A DNA stretch of 64,000 bases from positions 1 to 64,000 of the forward strand of contig NZ_CACVBR010000014.1 of NCBI RefSeq assembly GCF_902728265.1. Reading direction: 5' to 3'. The notes beneath the pieces were generated by a model, which was given only the letters and a program-made list of their open reading frames with translations, did no database searches and was not told the DNA's origin. The stretch is from Chryseobacterium potabilaquae (lineage in GTDB: Bacteria > Bacteroidota > Bacteroidia > Flavobacteriales > Weeksellaceae). Position 1 is the stretch's first letter, and every line of letters starts with the position of its first letter. The position numbers were made by a program, and so were the translations under genes. Below are positions 8,272 through 17,923 of this stretch, piece after piece.

Positions 8272-9471
8272 ATGAATTCAAAAGATTTGCTACAGATTGC
8301 CACTGAATATGGCACGCCGGTGTATGTTTACGATGCTGAATCTATCAAAACTCAATACGAAAAACTTACATCTTCTTTTTTAAAACATACTAAGTTCTTT
8401 TATGCGGCAAAGGCATTAACGAATATAAATATTTTAAAGTACGTCAAGGGCTTAGGAGCATCTTTGGATTGTGTATCAATTAATGAAGTAAAACTTGGTT
8501 TAAAAGTTGGATTTCCGAAAGAAAAAATATTATTTACTCCGAATTGTGTGGATTTGGCAGAGATTGAAGAGGCTATGCAATATGGAGTGCATATCAATAT
8601 AGATAATATATCTATTTTGGAGCAATTTGGTAATAAATATGGAAATACATATCCAATTTTTGTAAGGATTAATCCTCACATTTTTGCAGGAGGCAATTAT
8701 AAAATATCTACAGGCCATATTGATAGTAAATTTGGTATTTCTATTCACCAATTACGTCATATTGAAAGAGTAATGAAAACTACAAACCTAAATGTAGAAG
8801 GTCTTCATATGCATACAGGGAGTGAGATTAAAGATCCTGAAGTTTTTTTACAGGCGTTAGATATTATGTTAGAGCTTTCTGAGCATTTCACTAACCTAAA
8901 GTATTTAGATATGGGAAGTGGGTTCAAAATACCGTATCAAGCGAGTGAAGAAGAAACAGATGTTAAAACTTTAGGTAAGAAAGTTGAAAAAGTATTAGCT
9001 GAGTTTTCAAAATCTACAGGAAGAAAGTTTGAATTATGGTTTGAACCAGGAAAGTTTCTTGTAGGAAAAAGTGGATATTTATTAGTGAAAGCAAACGTGA
9101 TTAAGCAAACTACTGCTACTGTTTTTGTGGGAGTAAATTCTGGTTTCAATCATCTTATACGTCCTATGTTTTATGATTCTTATCACAATATTGAAAATCT
9201 ATCAAATCCAAAGGGTGCAGAAAGAATTTATACAGTGGTAGGTAATATTTGTGAGACTGATACTTTTGCTTGGGATAGAAAATTAAATGAGGTAAGAGAA
9301 GGTGATGTTCTGGCTTTCCATAATGCTGGAGCTTATGGATTTGAAATGAGCTCAAACTTTAATTCACGATTAAAGCCTGCTGAAGTTCTATTTTTAGATG
9401 GGAAAGCGCATTTAATTCGCAAAAGAGATGAATTTGAAGATTTATTAAGAAATCAAATTGAAGTATTGTAA
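8272..9471 (+). CDS. lysA: Diaminopimelate decarboxylase LysA
   Basis: A cytoplasmic, PLP-dependent enzyme that makes L-lysine from meso-diaminopimelate, the last step of lysine biosynthesis. In 399 aa, the PLP lysine is K47 in FYAAKALTN. EGLHMHTGSE, LDMGSGF and EPGKFLVG follow the fold type III barrel order. The active-site Cys is in GNICETDTFAWDR, and AGAYGFEMSS lies near the C-terminus. It is monocistronic. No lysine riboswitch is visible in the short leader. Confidence 0.96.
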   Translation: MNSKDLLQIATEYGTPVYVYDAESIKTQYEKLTSSFLKHTKFFYAAKALTNINILKYVKGLGASLDCVSINEVKLGLKVGFPKEKILFTPNCVDLAEIEEAMQYGVHINIDNISILEQFGNKYGNTYPIFVRINPHIFAGGNYKISTGHIDSKFGISIHQLRHIERVMKTTNLNVEGLHMHTGSEIKDPEVFLQALDIMLELSEHFTNLKYLDMGSGFKIPYQASEEETDVKTLGKKVEKVLAEFSKSTGRKFELWFEPGKFLVGKSGYLLVKANVIKQTTATVFVGVNSGFNHLIRPMFYDSYHNIENLSNPKGAERIYTVVGNICETDTFAWDRKLNEVREGDVLAFHNAGAYGFEMSSNFNSRLKPAEVLFLDGKAHLIRKRDEFEDLLRNQIEVL

Positions 9472-9685
9472 AACAATTCTAGTTTTTATATCCGAATTAT
9501 AAATAATGATAAACTGTCCAAAAAATGGGGATATTCTACAATATTCCTACAGTTTATTTTATATTGTTTTTTAAATTTTATTGTCATTTAAATGGACAAG
9601 TAGATATTTATTTTATTGTAAATGAGTGGGTTACGACTTGTTCTTGGTATGCTTTTTGACTTTTCCGTCCAAATTTTGAAAAAGG

Positions 9686-10117
9686 ATGAAAAATGAATTA
9701 AAAAAAACTATATTATATAGTTTTAGCTTTTTGAGTATGGCTTTTATTACTTATGTACTGGTCATTTCTCTCAATGAAAGCAACCAAGAGTTTGATAAAT
9801 TTACTATGTTTATGATAGTATTAAATATCCTTCCGGTTATATTATTTATGATAATTGATTTATTCGTGATAAAAAATGTGGATACAGTATTTTTAAAAAT
9901 ATTGTATGGATTAGTGCTATTAGCTTGGGTAATTTTTCCTGTTTTGATGAATGTCATTTGGTACTTTAATAGTAATGATTATGTAAGTGGCTCTTCAACA
10001 AGTGCTCTCCATTTTATTATAATGCCTTATTCCTCCATTTTTTTTGGGCTTATTCCCAGTATAATTCTATCAATAAAATCGTTGGATAATATTAAAAGTA
10101 ATTTATACAAGATATAG
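9686..10117 (+). CDS. Hypothetical integral membrane protein
   Basis: Not recognised. 143 aa with four predicted membrane segments (about 10-30, 42-65, 72-93 and 105-130), joined by short loops such as NESNQEFDKF and YFNSNDYVSGSSTS, and a short basic C-terminal tail. The ATG follows an A-rich leader. It opens a gene-poor stretch and has no same-strand neighbour, so context gives no function. Confidence 0.6.
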   Translation: MKNELKKTILYSFSFLSMAFITYVLVISLNESNQEFDKFTMFMIVLNILPVILFMIIDLFVIKNVDTVFLKILYGLVLLAWVIFPVLMNVIWYFNSNDYVSGSSTSALHFIIMPYSSIFFGLIPSIILSIKSLDNIKSNLYKI

Positions 10118-10923
10118 AGTTATATTAAGTGTTTTATAATCGATTGATTATTATTATTGTGTTATAGCTTGAGGGAGAATAGGGAAGTTCTATATTTAGC
10201 TAATTATCAGTTTTTCTATTCTTTTTTAGCGGAATCTTAATTCCGGCATGTGGAAATAATCCACATGCTCAGAATTAAATAACAACTATTATGAATAAAA
10301 AATTTATAGATGATGCTTATTCATGTTCTCTACATTATAGCGTTGTATTGTTTTGTCTCGTCTCCATATAATATGGTAGAAAAGATGAGAACAGGAAAAG
10401 CAGATTTTCATGAATGGTTGAACTTTATAGAATCTTTATTTTTAATAAAAACTTTCTATAGAGTGAAAAAGTATCAATGCTAAAAAAATTAAAGCTTTCC
10501 TCTAACTAGAAAAAGTTCTAGATTGATTTCTTTTTATACATTGAGTTTAAATGGTTTTCGAAAAAAAATATAATATTTTATCTTTGATTGGTATATTTGT
10601 TCAAATGGTCTTTATGGGATTAAATTTGACAGATAATAGCATTCAAATATTTTTTACAAAATTAGAATGTTATTTCGTTTTTTAACGAAGTTTTATGTTT
10701 ACAAGATGTGTGTAATTATTATTACAATAATCTTTTATAATATATAAAAAATTTTTTGAAAAATTTAGGTAGAAATAGAAAAGTCGCCTCATAATAGTGA
10801 GACGACTTCTTGCTGTAATTAAAACTAAGTTTTTTGATTACGAAATTTTATAAATTAAGATTAACAAATTATTGATTTTCTGCTTGCTTACCTATTCTTA
10901 TTTTCATTGGCCATACTGAAAAA
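10118..10923. other. Non-coding stretch with a long hairpin and tiny open frames
   Basis: About 800 AT-rich bases without a convincing gene. A strong two-part hairpin spans 10237-10278 (7-bp outer stem, 9-bp inner stem around a 5-base loop) without a U-run. Plus-strand mini-frames occur at 10291-10371 (26 codons), 10373-10483 (36 codons) and 10551-10685 (44 codons, hydrophobic middle). None resembles a known peptide. They could be remains of a decayed gene or chance frames. Confidence 0.5.
10781..10808. terminator. Hairpin terminator downstream of the protease operon
   Basis: An 11-bp stem (10781-10791 with 10798-10808, one C/A mismatch) and a 6-base loop. The minus-strand exit is followed by TTTTCTATTTC. 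It lies about 115 bases after the minus-strand protease stop. Confidence 0.6.
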
Positions 10924-11874
10924 TTATAATTTTATAAACGTTTTGAAAACTATGCTTCCATCTTGTAGCATTACTTTTAATATATAGTTTCCTGGAATTA
11001 ATGTACTTACATCGATTTTATTATTACGATCAATTTCGACTTGTTTTACATTTCTTTCTACGAAGGAGAAGATATAAGCTTGCTCAATTTGATTATCATA
11101 GGACACAAGGTTGATGTAATCTTTTGCAGGATTAGGGTAAATTTGGAGACTTTTATTATCCATAGATTGATTGTTTTCATCAGATATAGACTTATTAGTC
11201 CAAGTATTGGGTGGCGAATTCAATATTAAGCTATGAGTCCACCTACCAGCACTATTAGAAACAAGCGAATTGTAATTCTCAATCTTTTTACCCTCTCCCG
11301 GCCATGGATCCATATAATTAACCATATAGGTGTAATTATATCCCCAGATATACGGATAATAGTATGATCCATTCCAGTAATGACGGATGATAGGAGTAGA
11401 ATATTGACTCAATCCATATCCTAGCCTGAAATGCCCACCTCCTGAGTTCCAGCCAATTCTTATAAAAAATGGTTTCCTAGCTTTCAATTCGTTATTGATT
11501 TGGGATGTATTAAGAGGAGCATTGACCCCATAGCTGTCCGTATGGGAAAAGTATCTTACAATTCCTTGAATATCCCCATTGTATGAATCGAACATAGTAT
11601 TAGGTTGATTACACCTATCATTCGGTTGACCACAAGGAATCCTTCCAAACATTCCTGGATTATTTATCCGGGCGTATTCTGCAATTTCTGTTTGTGATCT
11701 ATTCACCCCATAATAATCAAGTAATGACTTGGATGTTCCTGCCCAACACCATTGGTTTCTTTCTTGTGAAATTACATCGACAGGAAGCGATATCTGATAA
11801 TTGAGCGTTTGTGATTTATATTCTTTTGTAAAGTAAAACATGAGAATAATGATGCATATTTTGTTCATAGTCAT
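10924..11874 (-). CDS. Secreted papain-like cysteine protease (C70/C39-like) with T9SS sorting domain
   Basis: 316 aa. A hydrophobic signal segment (about 5-15) precedes the mature part. The catalytic Cys is C43 in QWCWAG, a hallmark of AvrRpt2-like (C70) and C39-like papain-fold proteases. H148 lies in GGGHFRLGYG, and an Asp in YMDPW (about 189) completes the triad. The C-terminal 80 residues, starting SLQIYPNPAKDYINL and ending FKTFIKL, are a type A T9SS sorting domain, so the enzyme is exported by the gliding-type secretion system and attached to or released from the surface. Its ATG overlaps the stop of the upstream gene by one base (TAATG), implying translational coupling. Substrate unknown. 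Confidence 0.85.
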   Translation of the reverse strand: MTMNKICIIILMFYFTKEYKSQTLNYQISLPVDVISQERNQWCWAGTSKSLLDYYGVNRSQTEIAEYARINNPGMFGRIPCGQPNDRCNQPNTMFDSYNGDIQGIVRYFSHTDSYGVNAPLNTSQINNELKARKPFFIRIGWNSGGGHFRLGYGLSQYSTPIIRHYWNGSYYYPYIWGYNYTYMVNYMDPWPGEGKKIENYNSLVSNSAGRWTHSLILNSPPNTWTNKSISDENNQSMDNKSLQIYPNPAKDYINLVSYDNQIEQAYIFSFVERNVKQVEIDRNNKIDVSTLIPGNYILKVMLQDGSIVFKTFIKL

Positions 11875-12461
11875 TAGTTTGAGATAAATAAATTTTTAAT
11901 ATCACGAATACTGAGGAATAAATCAAGACTAGAAGTCTTATGTTCTTTATTTCTATCACTAATTTGCTCTAAAGGAAAAAATGTCCTCTTTGAGTCATCG
12001 CTTTCAGGATTAGAATCAAACGAAATAAAATCAGATTGGGTTTTATTCAATCGTAGTAATGTCGTTGCTTTTTTATTAACTTTTTCTTCTACAGATTCTA
12101 TTTTTTTAGAAAGAGTACTCGCTCCATAAGCAGTAGCATTATATTGCCCCTCTTCATTTTTTGTAACCGTTAATAAGCCAACATTCTTCTTGTCTACTTG
12201 AACAGGAACTCTAAATTGATTGATGTTGTGAATTATTCCCTTATCATCCATAACTACTATTTCTATGGGAGAACCAAACTTTATCTTTCCAAATTCATCT
12301 CTTCTTTCAAATCCAAAGTCGTTTTCTTCCCCAATAGGAATTCCATTCAAGTATATTAAAAGCTCAGAATTTGCCGCTTTTAAAATTAAATCATCTTTTT
12401 GTTGAGCAATCACATAGCTTAATGACATTAAAAATGCCAATAAATAAATCTTTTTTTTCAT
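11874..12461 (-). CDS. Secreted protein of unknown function, coupled to the papain-like protease
   Basis: 195 aa with a clear signal peptide (KKKIYLLAFLMSLSYVIAQ). The mature protein is hydrophilic and matches no family I recognise. It has a short beta-rich first half (residues about 25-110) and a charged, helix-prone second half (IESVEEKVNKKATTLLRL). Its stop overlaps the start of the cysteine protease gene by one base, so the two are made together. It might be a chaperone, inhibitor or co-secreted partner, but that rests only on coupling. No T9SS sorting domain is visible. Confidence 0.7.
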   Translation of the reverse strand: MKKKIYLLAFLMSLSYVIAQQKDDLILKAANSELLIYLNGIPIGEENDFGFERRDEFGKIKFGSPIEIVVMDDKGIIHNINQFRVPVQVDKKNVGLLTVTKNEEGQYNATAYGASTLSKKIESVEEKVNKKATTLLRLNKTQSDFISFDSNPESDDSKRTFFPLEQISDRNKEHKTSSLDLFLSIRDIKNLFISN

Positions 12462-13336
12462 GGGTGTAATTTTTAGATTAGTATATTTATTTAAGATTTT
12501 TAGCCAAAAGTTGATAATACATATATTTTGAAATTACTTTTATTTATCGAGGTTATAAGCTACAAGAAAGGTAGTGTATGCATATTGAGTTATTTCTTTA
12601 TCCTATGAAAATAGGAATAACATGAATTTGTATTAAATTCATTATAATGAATAGGTAGAGATTTGTGGATATAAATTGTTCTAATAAATCAGGTAGATTA
12701 TAATTGGAGATAATAATATACCAGAGTAATAAAATATCTGTTTGGATAAAGATTATTGAATGAATAGCAAGTCTGTACTAATTCAGGATTTGGTTATTTC
12801 CTGATCCATACTCCTTTCCATTTCTTACTGAATAGAAAATTTTTTGGAGCATGTAAAGAGCAAGTTCTAGTAAAAAAGTTTTTTAATGGATAAAGTTTTT
12901 TAATTATTTATTACAACTTTTTCAATATTTAATTTTAATACTATAAGCTTAACTACTATGAGGCTATAGTATTAATTTTTCCTTATTTATTAATATAAAA
13001 TTCTATAAAAATAAACTCTAATTCAACATGTCTCTTAATGGTGATTAATGATGCTAATATAATAATTTATTTATTTATTACATACTTTTTAGAAATTAGT
13101 TAAAAATCGAAATATAGGAATATTATCTTGTAATCCCCTACCATAAGGCATTGAGTAATATTAAGGAAATAATCAATAATCCTAATAGATAATAATTATA
13201 ATTCATCATATGGTGATATTATTCCATGTGCATTGTTTAATACATTTAATATAAGCGATAATACCATCTAATATCTCAATAAAGAATAAATAATTATTGT
13301 AAAAATATAATTCTGACAGAATGGCAGAATATTTTG
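12462..13336. other. Long intergenic stretch, no gene seen
   Basis: About 900 very AT-rich bases in which stop codons are dense in all frames. The only structure I find is the orphan terminator-like hairpin at 12935-12980. The right end holds the miaB promoter. Too little is conserved to call a decayed gene. Confidence 0.6.
12935..12980 (+). terminator. Orphan terminator-like hairpin
   Basis: An 11-bp perfect stem (12935-12945 with 12965-12975), a 19-base loop and then TTTTT. It points to the plus strand, yet no plus-strand gene lies upstream for about 2.8 kb. It may end a small RNA, or be left from a lost gene. Confidence 0.5.
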
Positions 13337-13344
13337 TATCTTTG
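13337..13344 (+). promoter_or_regulatory. -7 element TATCTTTG upstream of miaB
   Basis: A perfect TAnnTTTG box, 67 bases before the miaB start codon. No TTG at the expected distance. Confidence 0.5.
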
Positions 13345-13410
13345 CAAATTAATTTAAAAAATCCTATGTATAGAATCCCACCTATATATAGCTAATTTAA
13401 AAAGAAGATA

Positions 13411-14841
13411 GTGCAAGAAAAATATATAGACGAAACAAAGCAAGGTGAGGCATTTGCCATTGCCGAAAAACCTGAAAATTCTAAGAAATTATTTTTAGAA
13501 AGTTATGGTTGTCAGATGAATTTCTCGGATTCTGAAATAGTTGCTTCTATACTTAATGAGCAAGGATATAATACGACAATGAAAATTGAAGAGGCAGATC
13601 TTATTCTTCTCAATACTTGTTCAATACGTGAGAAAGCCGAACAAACAGTAAGAATGCGCCTTTCTCAGTTCAAAAATCTTAAGAAAGAGAAACCTAATAT
13701 GACGGTTGGTGTTCTTGGGTGTATGGCTGAAAGATTAAAAACTAAATTTTTAGAAGAGGAGCAATTGGTCGATCTTGTGGTAGGCCCTGATGCATACAGA
13801 GATTTACCTAATCTTTTGAAAGAAACAGAAGATGGAAGAGATGCGATTAATGTAATTCTTTCAAAAGAGGAGACGTATGCTGATATCAATCCTGTACGGT
13901 TAGGAGGAAATGGAGTTACTGCTTTCGTTACGATTACAAGGGGCTGTGATAATATGTGTACTTTCTGTGTGGTCCCTTTTACAAGAGGTAGAGAAAGAAG
14001 CCGTGATCCTCATTCAATTATTGAAGAATGCCAAAATCTTTGGAATAACGGATATAAAGAAATAACACTTTTAGGGCAAAATGTAGATTCCTACCTTTGG
14101 TACGGAGGAGGTCCCAAAAAAGACTTTGCTAAGGCTTCTGAAATGCAAAAAGCTACAGCAATTAACTTTGCTCAATTGCTTGATGCTGTAGCAAAAGCAG
14201 TACCTGAAATGAGAATTAGATTTTCTACATCTAATCCACAGGATATGAGCTTAGATGTGTTCAAAATGGTGGCAAAACATGATAATATCTGTAAATATGT
14301 ACATCTCCCTGTTCAAAGTGGAAGTAATAATATGCTAGAAGCAATGAACAGACAACATACACGTGAAGAATACCTCGAATTAATTAAAAAAGCTAGAGAA
14401 ATTGTTCCGGATATAGCCTTTTCTCAAGATATGATTGTTGGTTTTTGTAATGAAACGGAAGAAGATCATCAAGATACATTAAGCTTAATGAAAGAAGTTG
14501 AGTATGATTATGGATATATGTTTGCATATTCGGAAAGACCTGGTACTCCGGCTCATAAAAAAATGGAAGATAATATTCCGGCGGATGTAAAACAAAGACG
14601 TTTGGCTGAAGTTATAGCATTACAAGGTGAGCTTTCGAGAAAGCGTATGAAGTCTTATGTGGGAAGAGTACATCAAATTTTAATTGAAGGAACTTCTAAA
14701 AAGAATGAAAATCAATGGAAAGGACGAAACTCTCAAAATGCAGTCTGTGTTTTTGATAAACAAGAAGGTCAGAAAATAGGTGACATTGTGGAGGTCTTTG
14801 TTTATGATAATACACAAGGCACGCTTTTAGGGCGAATGTAG
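13411..14841 (+). CDS. miaB: tRNA-2-methylthio-N6-dimethylallyladenosine synthase MiaB
   Basis: A radical-SAM methylthiotransferase that adds the methylthio group at position 37 of tRNAs reading U-starting codons. 476 aa. The N-terminal cluster cysteines are C34 (ESYGCQMN), C70 (LNTCSIRE) and C104 (LGCMAER). The radical-SAM motif CDNMCTFC follows TRG at about 180-187, and a TRAM domain closes the protein (about 405-475). The start is GTG: the frame reads [12 protein letters not shown] after it, which matches flavobacterial MiaB N-termini, and no nearby ATG fits. Confidence 0.95.
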   Translation: MQEKYIDETKQGEAFAIAEKPENSKKLFLESYGCQMNFSDSEIVASILNEQGYNTTMKIEEADLILLNTCSIREKAEQTVRMRLSQFKNLKKEKPNMTVGVLGCMAERLKTKFLEEEQLVDLVVGPDAYRDLPNLLKETEDGRDAINVILSKEETYADINPVRLGGNGVTAFVTITRGCDNMCTFCVVPFTRGRERSRDPHSIIEECQNLWNNGYKEITLLGQNVDSYLWYGGGPKKDFAKASEMQKATAINFAQLLDAVAKAVPEMRIRFSTSNPQDMSLDVFKMVAKHDNICKYVHLPVQSGSNNMLEAMNRQHTREEYLELIKKAREIVPDIAFSQDMIVGFCNETEEDHQDTLSLMKEVEYDYGYMFAYSERPGTPAHKKMEDNIPADVKQRRLAEVIALQGELSRKRMKSYVGRVHQILIEGTSKKNENQWKGRNSQNAVCVFDKQEGQKIGDIVEVFVYDNTQGTLLGRM

Positions 14842-14899
14842 GATAAATAAAAACAGAATTATTTAATCAATCCATATTTAAATCAATCAATAATAACTT

Positions 14900-15355
14900 A
14901 TGGAAAAATTTCAAAAATACTGCCTTGGTGTTTTATTGGTGATTATTTATAATAATGTTTCCACGAATCATAATGTGTTTCATGAAAGTAATTGTTATAA
15001 TTTAGTTAAAATATATGGTCAATTTTTGGCTGAAAAGCATAATGGAAATGAAACAAATCTCTTTAAGAAAAAGGTAACATTTCAGAGTGCTTTTAGTTCT
15101 AAAAATAGCGCCGAAGATACTCTAATAAAATTTTTTTTAAGAAAAAAACAAAATATAAACCCTTATAAGATCATTCATTTTAATAATCTCGCCTCAGATG
15201 TGATCTTGGAAAACTTCGAAAAAAGGGATGTGGAATATTCCATTTTTGGAAGATTTTATATTAAAAATAAAGTTTCAAAGATTAGGAATAAGGATTACTT
15301 AGATTTAAATAAAGGAACTGTTAAAACAGATGAAGTTGATAACTACTTCATTTAA
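14900..15355 (+). CDS. Hypothetical protein
   Basis: Not recognised. 151 aa. The N-terminus (FQKYCLGVLLVIIYNNV) may be a weak signal or membrane anchor; the rest is basic and hydrophilic with many Lys and Asn. It starts 58 bases after miaB and ends about 50 bases before the sigma-54 activator. A small perfect hairpin (15358-15364 with 15371-15377) follows the stop but lacks a U-run, so read-through into the activator is possible. Coding confidence comes from length and placement only. Confidence 0.55.
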   Translation: MEKFQKYCLGVLLVIIYNNVSTNHNVFHESNCYNLVKIYGQFLAEKHNGNETNLFKKKVTFQSAFSSKNSAEDTLIKFFLRKKQNINPYKIIHFNNLASDVILENFEKRDVEYSIFGRFYIKNKVSKIRNKDYLDLNKGTVKTDEVDNYFI

Positions 15356-15408
15356 CACTACAGACGAAAATCTGTAGAAAAACTTTATTAAAAATCTAAA
15401 ATTTATTT

Positions 15409-16689
15409 ATGAGCAACGAGTTACAAAATATAAAAAATCGCTTTGGAATAATTGGAAACTTTCCTGTATTAAATCGGGCTTTAGAAAAAGCTATTCAGGT
15501 AGCTCCAACAGATATTTCGGTATTGGTTATAGGAGAAAGTGGAGTAGGAAAAGAATTTATTCCTAAAATTATTCATTCTGAATCCAAAAGAAAACACCAG
15601 CCGTATATCGTTGTTAATTGTGGTGCTATTCCTGAAGGGACCATCGATTCTGAATTATTTGGTCATGAAAAAGGTGCATTTACTGGAGCCACGACAACAA
15701 GAAAGGGGTATTTTGAAGTAGCCGATGGAGGGACTATTTTTCTTGATGAGGTAGGAGAGTTACCATTACAGACCCAAGTTCGCCTTTTAAGGGTGTTAGA
15801 AAGTGGTGAGTTTATGAAAGTTGGGTCTTCGCAGGTCCAAAAGACAGACGTGAGAATTGTTGCGGCTACGAATGTCAATATGATGAAAGCCATTCAGGAC
15901 GGTAGATTTCGGGAAGATTTATACTATCGTCTAAATACAGTGCAGATTGATATGCCGCCTTTACGTGAAAGAAAAGGAGATATTCATTTGTTATTCAGAA
16001 AATTTGCAATAGATTTTGCTGAAAAATATAGAATGCCTGAATTAGAGCTGGAGCCAAGTGCTGTACATTATATAGAAAATTATACCTTTCCGGGAAATAT
16101 TCGTCAATTAAGAAATTTGGTTGAACAAATGACTGTTGTAGAGAGAAACCGACAAATTTCTGTAGGAAAACTTTCGGAATATATTCCCATGGATGCTCAT
16201 TTGCCAATGGTTGTCAATTCTTCCAATTCTCAAAAGCAGAATGACTTTAATAGTGAAAGAGAAATCATGTACAAGATTCTTTTTGATATGAGGAATGATA
16301 TAAATGATTTAAAATCACTAACTTCGGAGTTAATAAAAAATAAAAATACAGGAGATCTTAGTATACAGGAAAAGAATTTGATTAATAGAATTTATACTCC
16401 TGATAATCAGCAGGCTGTAAATTCAAATTCTTTATTGTATTTTGAAAACAATAATTCAGTACAGACACCGACGATCATTTCTAATCCGGATGAAAGTTAT
16501 GAAGATATTGAAGACATTGAGATTGAAGAAAATAAGCCAGAATCTCTTTCTCTGCAGAATAATGAAAAGGATTTGATTATTAAAGCTTTAGAAAAGCATA
16601 AAGGTCGTAGAAATAGAGCTGCAGATGAATTAGGAATCTCACAAAGGACTCTTTATAGAAAAATAAAACAATATAACCTCGAAGACTAA
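15409..16689 (+). CDS. Sigma-54-dependent transcriptional activator (AAA+, Fis-type HTH)
   Basis: 426 aa. The AAA+ sigma-54 interaction domain starts almost at the N-terminus. Walker A is GESGVGKE at 43-50, the sigma-54-contacting loop GAFTGA is at 90-95, GGTIFLDEVGELP is Walker B, and FREDLYYRL and an arginine-finger segment follow. A long low-complexity acidic linker (about 275-385) leads to a Fis-like helix-turn-helix at the C-terminus (NRAADELGISQRTLYRKI). There is no receiver, GAF or PAS domain, so activity must be set by expression or a partner protein. The next three genes follow within a few bases and probably share its transcript. Target promoters are not identified. Confidence 0.93.
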   Translation: MSNELQNIKNRFGIIGNFPVLNRALEKAIQVAPTDISVLVIGESGVGKEFIPKIIHSESKRKHQPYIVVNCGAIPEGTIDSELFGHEKGAFTGATTTRKGYFEVADGGTIFLDEVGELPLQTQVRLLRVLESGEFMKVGSSQVQKTDVRIVAATNVNMMKAIQDGRFREDLYYRLNTVQIDMPPLRERKGDIHLLFRKFAIDFAEKYRMPELELEPSAVHYIENYTFPGNIRQLRNLVEQMTVVERNRQISVGKLSEYIPMDAHLPMVVNSSNSQKQNDFNSEREIMYKILFDMRNDINDLKSLTSELIKNKNTGDLSIQEKNLINRIYTPDNQQAVNSNSLLYFENNNSVQTPTIISNPDESYEDIEDIEIEENKPESLSLQNNEKDLIIKALEKHKGRRNRAADELGISQRTLYRKIKQYNLED

Positions 16690-16693
16690 AATT

Positions 16694-17380
16694 ATGGATA
16701 TTAAAGCAAAGCCAATCGATTTTAAATTTAATGAGTATTTAAGCAAAGGATATGAGCTCTTAAAAAAAGATTTTGGTAATATCTTATTAGCTGTTTTTTT
16801 CTGTATTATTATGTCTATTATTCCCTTTTGTGGATTTTTAGCCATGGGAAATCTATACAAATTTTTAAAGAAAGTAAATAAGGGACAACAAGCGAGTGCT
16901 GTAGAGATCTTTAATTTTGATAATTTTACTTCCTATTTTATTTTGCAATTGATTATAATAGGAGGAGTATTGCTATTTTACATACCTATTTTGTTTATGT
17001 TACCCATCATAAAAAGTGGACAAGAGCCCTCTGAAAATTTCTTGCTGTTTTTTATTCCCTATTTTGTTATTCTTTATATTGCCATCATTATTATTTCTAT
17101 AAAAGGATTTTATATTCCGGGATTAATTTCACTGGGTGGAATAAAAGATATAAAAACGGCTTGGAGTATGTCAGTAGTTATGAGTAAGAATAATTTATTA
17201 TCGATTTTCTTATTTTCACTGGTTGTAAGTATACTAGGGCAATTGGGAATAATCCTTTGTGGAATTGGTGTTTTTTTAACAATACCCTTTATTTATACAA
17301 CTCACTATTGTGCATTTGAAGATGCTTTTGAACAAGTTGAAAATGATGAAATAAAAGAAATAGGATTGAAAAATGAATAA
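16694..17380 (+). CDS. Hypothetical multi-pass membrane protein
   Basis: 228 aa, starting 4 bases after the sigma-54 activator. About five hydrophobic segments are visible (about 27-50, 76-102, 116-140, 168-195 and near 200), separated by short polar loops. The layout (soluble N-terminus, paired helices, GIKDIKTAW between segments) resembles loosely defined flavobacterial membrane proteins often given unreliable enzyme names. No catalytic motif is visible. Its last 8 bases overlap lptE, so it is part of the same operon. An envelope role is inferred from context. Confidence 0.75.
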   Translation: MDIKAKPIDFKFNEYLSKGYELLKKDFGNILLAVFFCIIMSIIPFCGFLAMGNLYKFLKKVNKGQQASAVEIFNFDNFTSYFILQLIIIGGVLLFYIPILFMLPIIKSGQEPSENFLLFFIPYFVILYIAIIIISIKGFYIPGLISLGGIKDIKTAWSMSVVMSKNNLLSIFLFSLVVSILGQLGIILCGIGVFLTIPFIYTTHYCAFEDAFEQVENDEIKEIGLKNE

Positions 17381-17921
17381 TAAAATTATTAATAGTATTA
17401 AAAAAGGTAAGCTGGTTTGGGGAATATTAATAGCCAGTGTTATTTTGAATTCTTGTTATAGTTTTACAGGTTCATCTTTAACGGATGAAAAAACGATTCA
17501 AATCAATGAATTTCCAAATAACTCCGCATTGGTAAATCCTACTTTGGCTCAACAATTTTCTACGGATATTCAAAATAGATTTTTACAAAGAACCACACTA
17601 AAAGGAACTAAAGAAAATGCTGATATCTTGATTGAGGGAGAAATTACAGATTATTCTATCAACCCGACAACTATTAGTTCAAATACTTTAACCAATAATG
17701 CGGGAGGGGTTGTTCAAGAATCTCAGAATAAATTAACAATTACTGTAAAAGTTCATTATGAAAATAAACTTCATTCCGACTTGAGCTTTGATAGAACATA
17801 TTCCGATGAAGCTACTTTTAACAGTAGTTTATCTCAAACTGAAATTGAAAACTCTCAGGTTAAAATTGCGACAGAAAGAATTATAAATAAGATATTTAAC
17901 GATATTGTAGCGAATTGGTAA
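17373..17921 (+). CDS. lptE: LptE-like LPS assembly lipoprotein
   Basis: 182 aa. The lipobox ends in C28 (VILNSC), followed by YSFTGSSL, matching the start of flavobacterial LptE family proteins. The pattern of ADILIEGEITDYSI and KLTITVKVHYEN also fits. LptE plugs the LptD barrel and helps deliver lipopolysaccharide to the outer leaflet of the outer membrane; this is family knowledge. The start overlaps the upstream membrane gene by 8 bases, and the stop lies 2 bases before the next gene. Confidence 0.85.
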   Translation: MNNKIINSIKKGKLVWGILIASVILNSCYSFTGSSLTDEKTIQINEFPNNSALVNPTLAQQFSTDIQNRFLQRTTLKGTKENADILIEGEITDYSINPTTISSNTLTNNAGGVVQESQNKLTITVKVHYENKLHSDLSFDRTYSDEATFNSSLSQTEIENSQVKIATERIINKIFNDIVANW

Positions 17922-17923
17922 TA

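Noticed and set aside
15409-16689. RtcR-like activator controlling rtcB
   Set aside because: The sigma-54 activator lacks an RtcR-type CARF sensor domain and is 31 kb away from rtcB.
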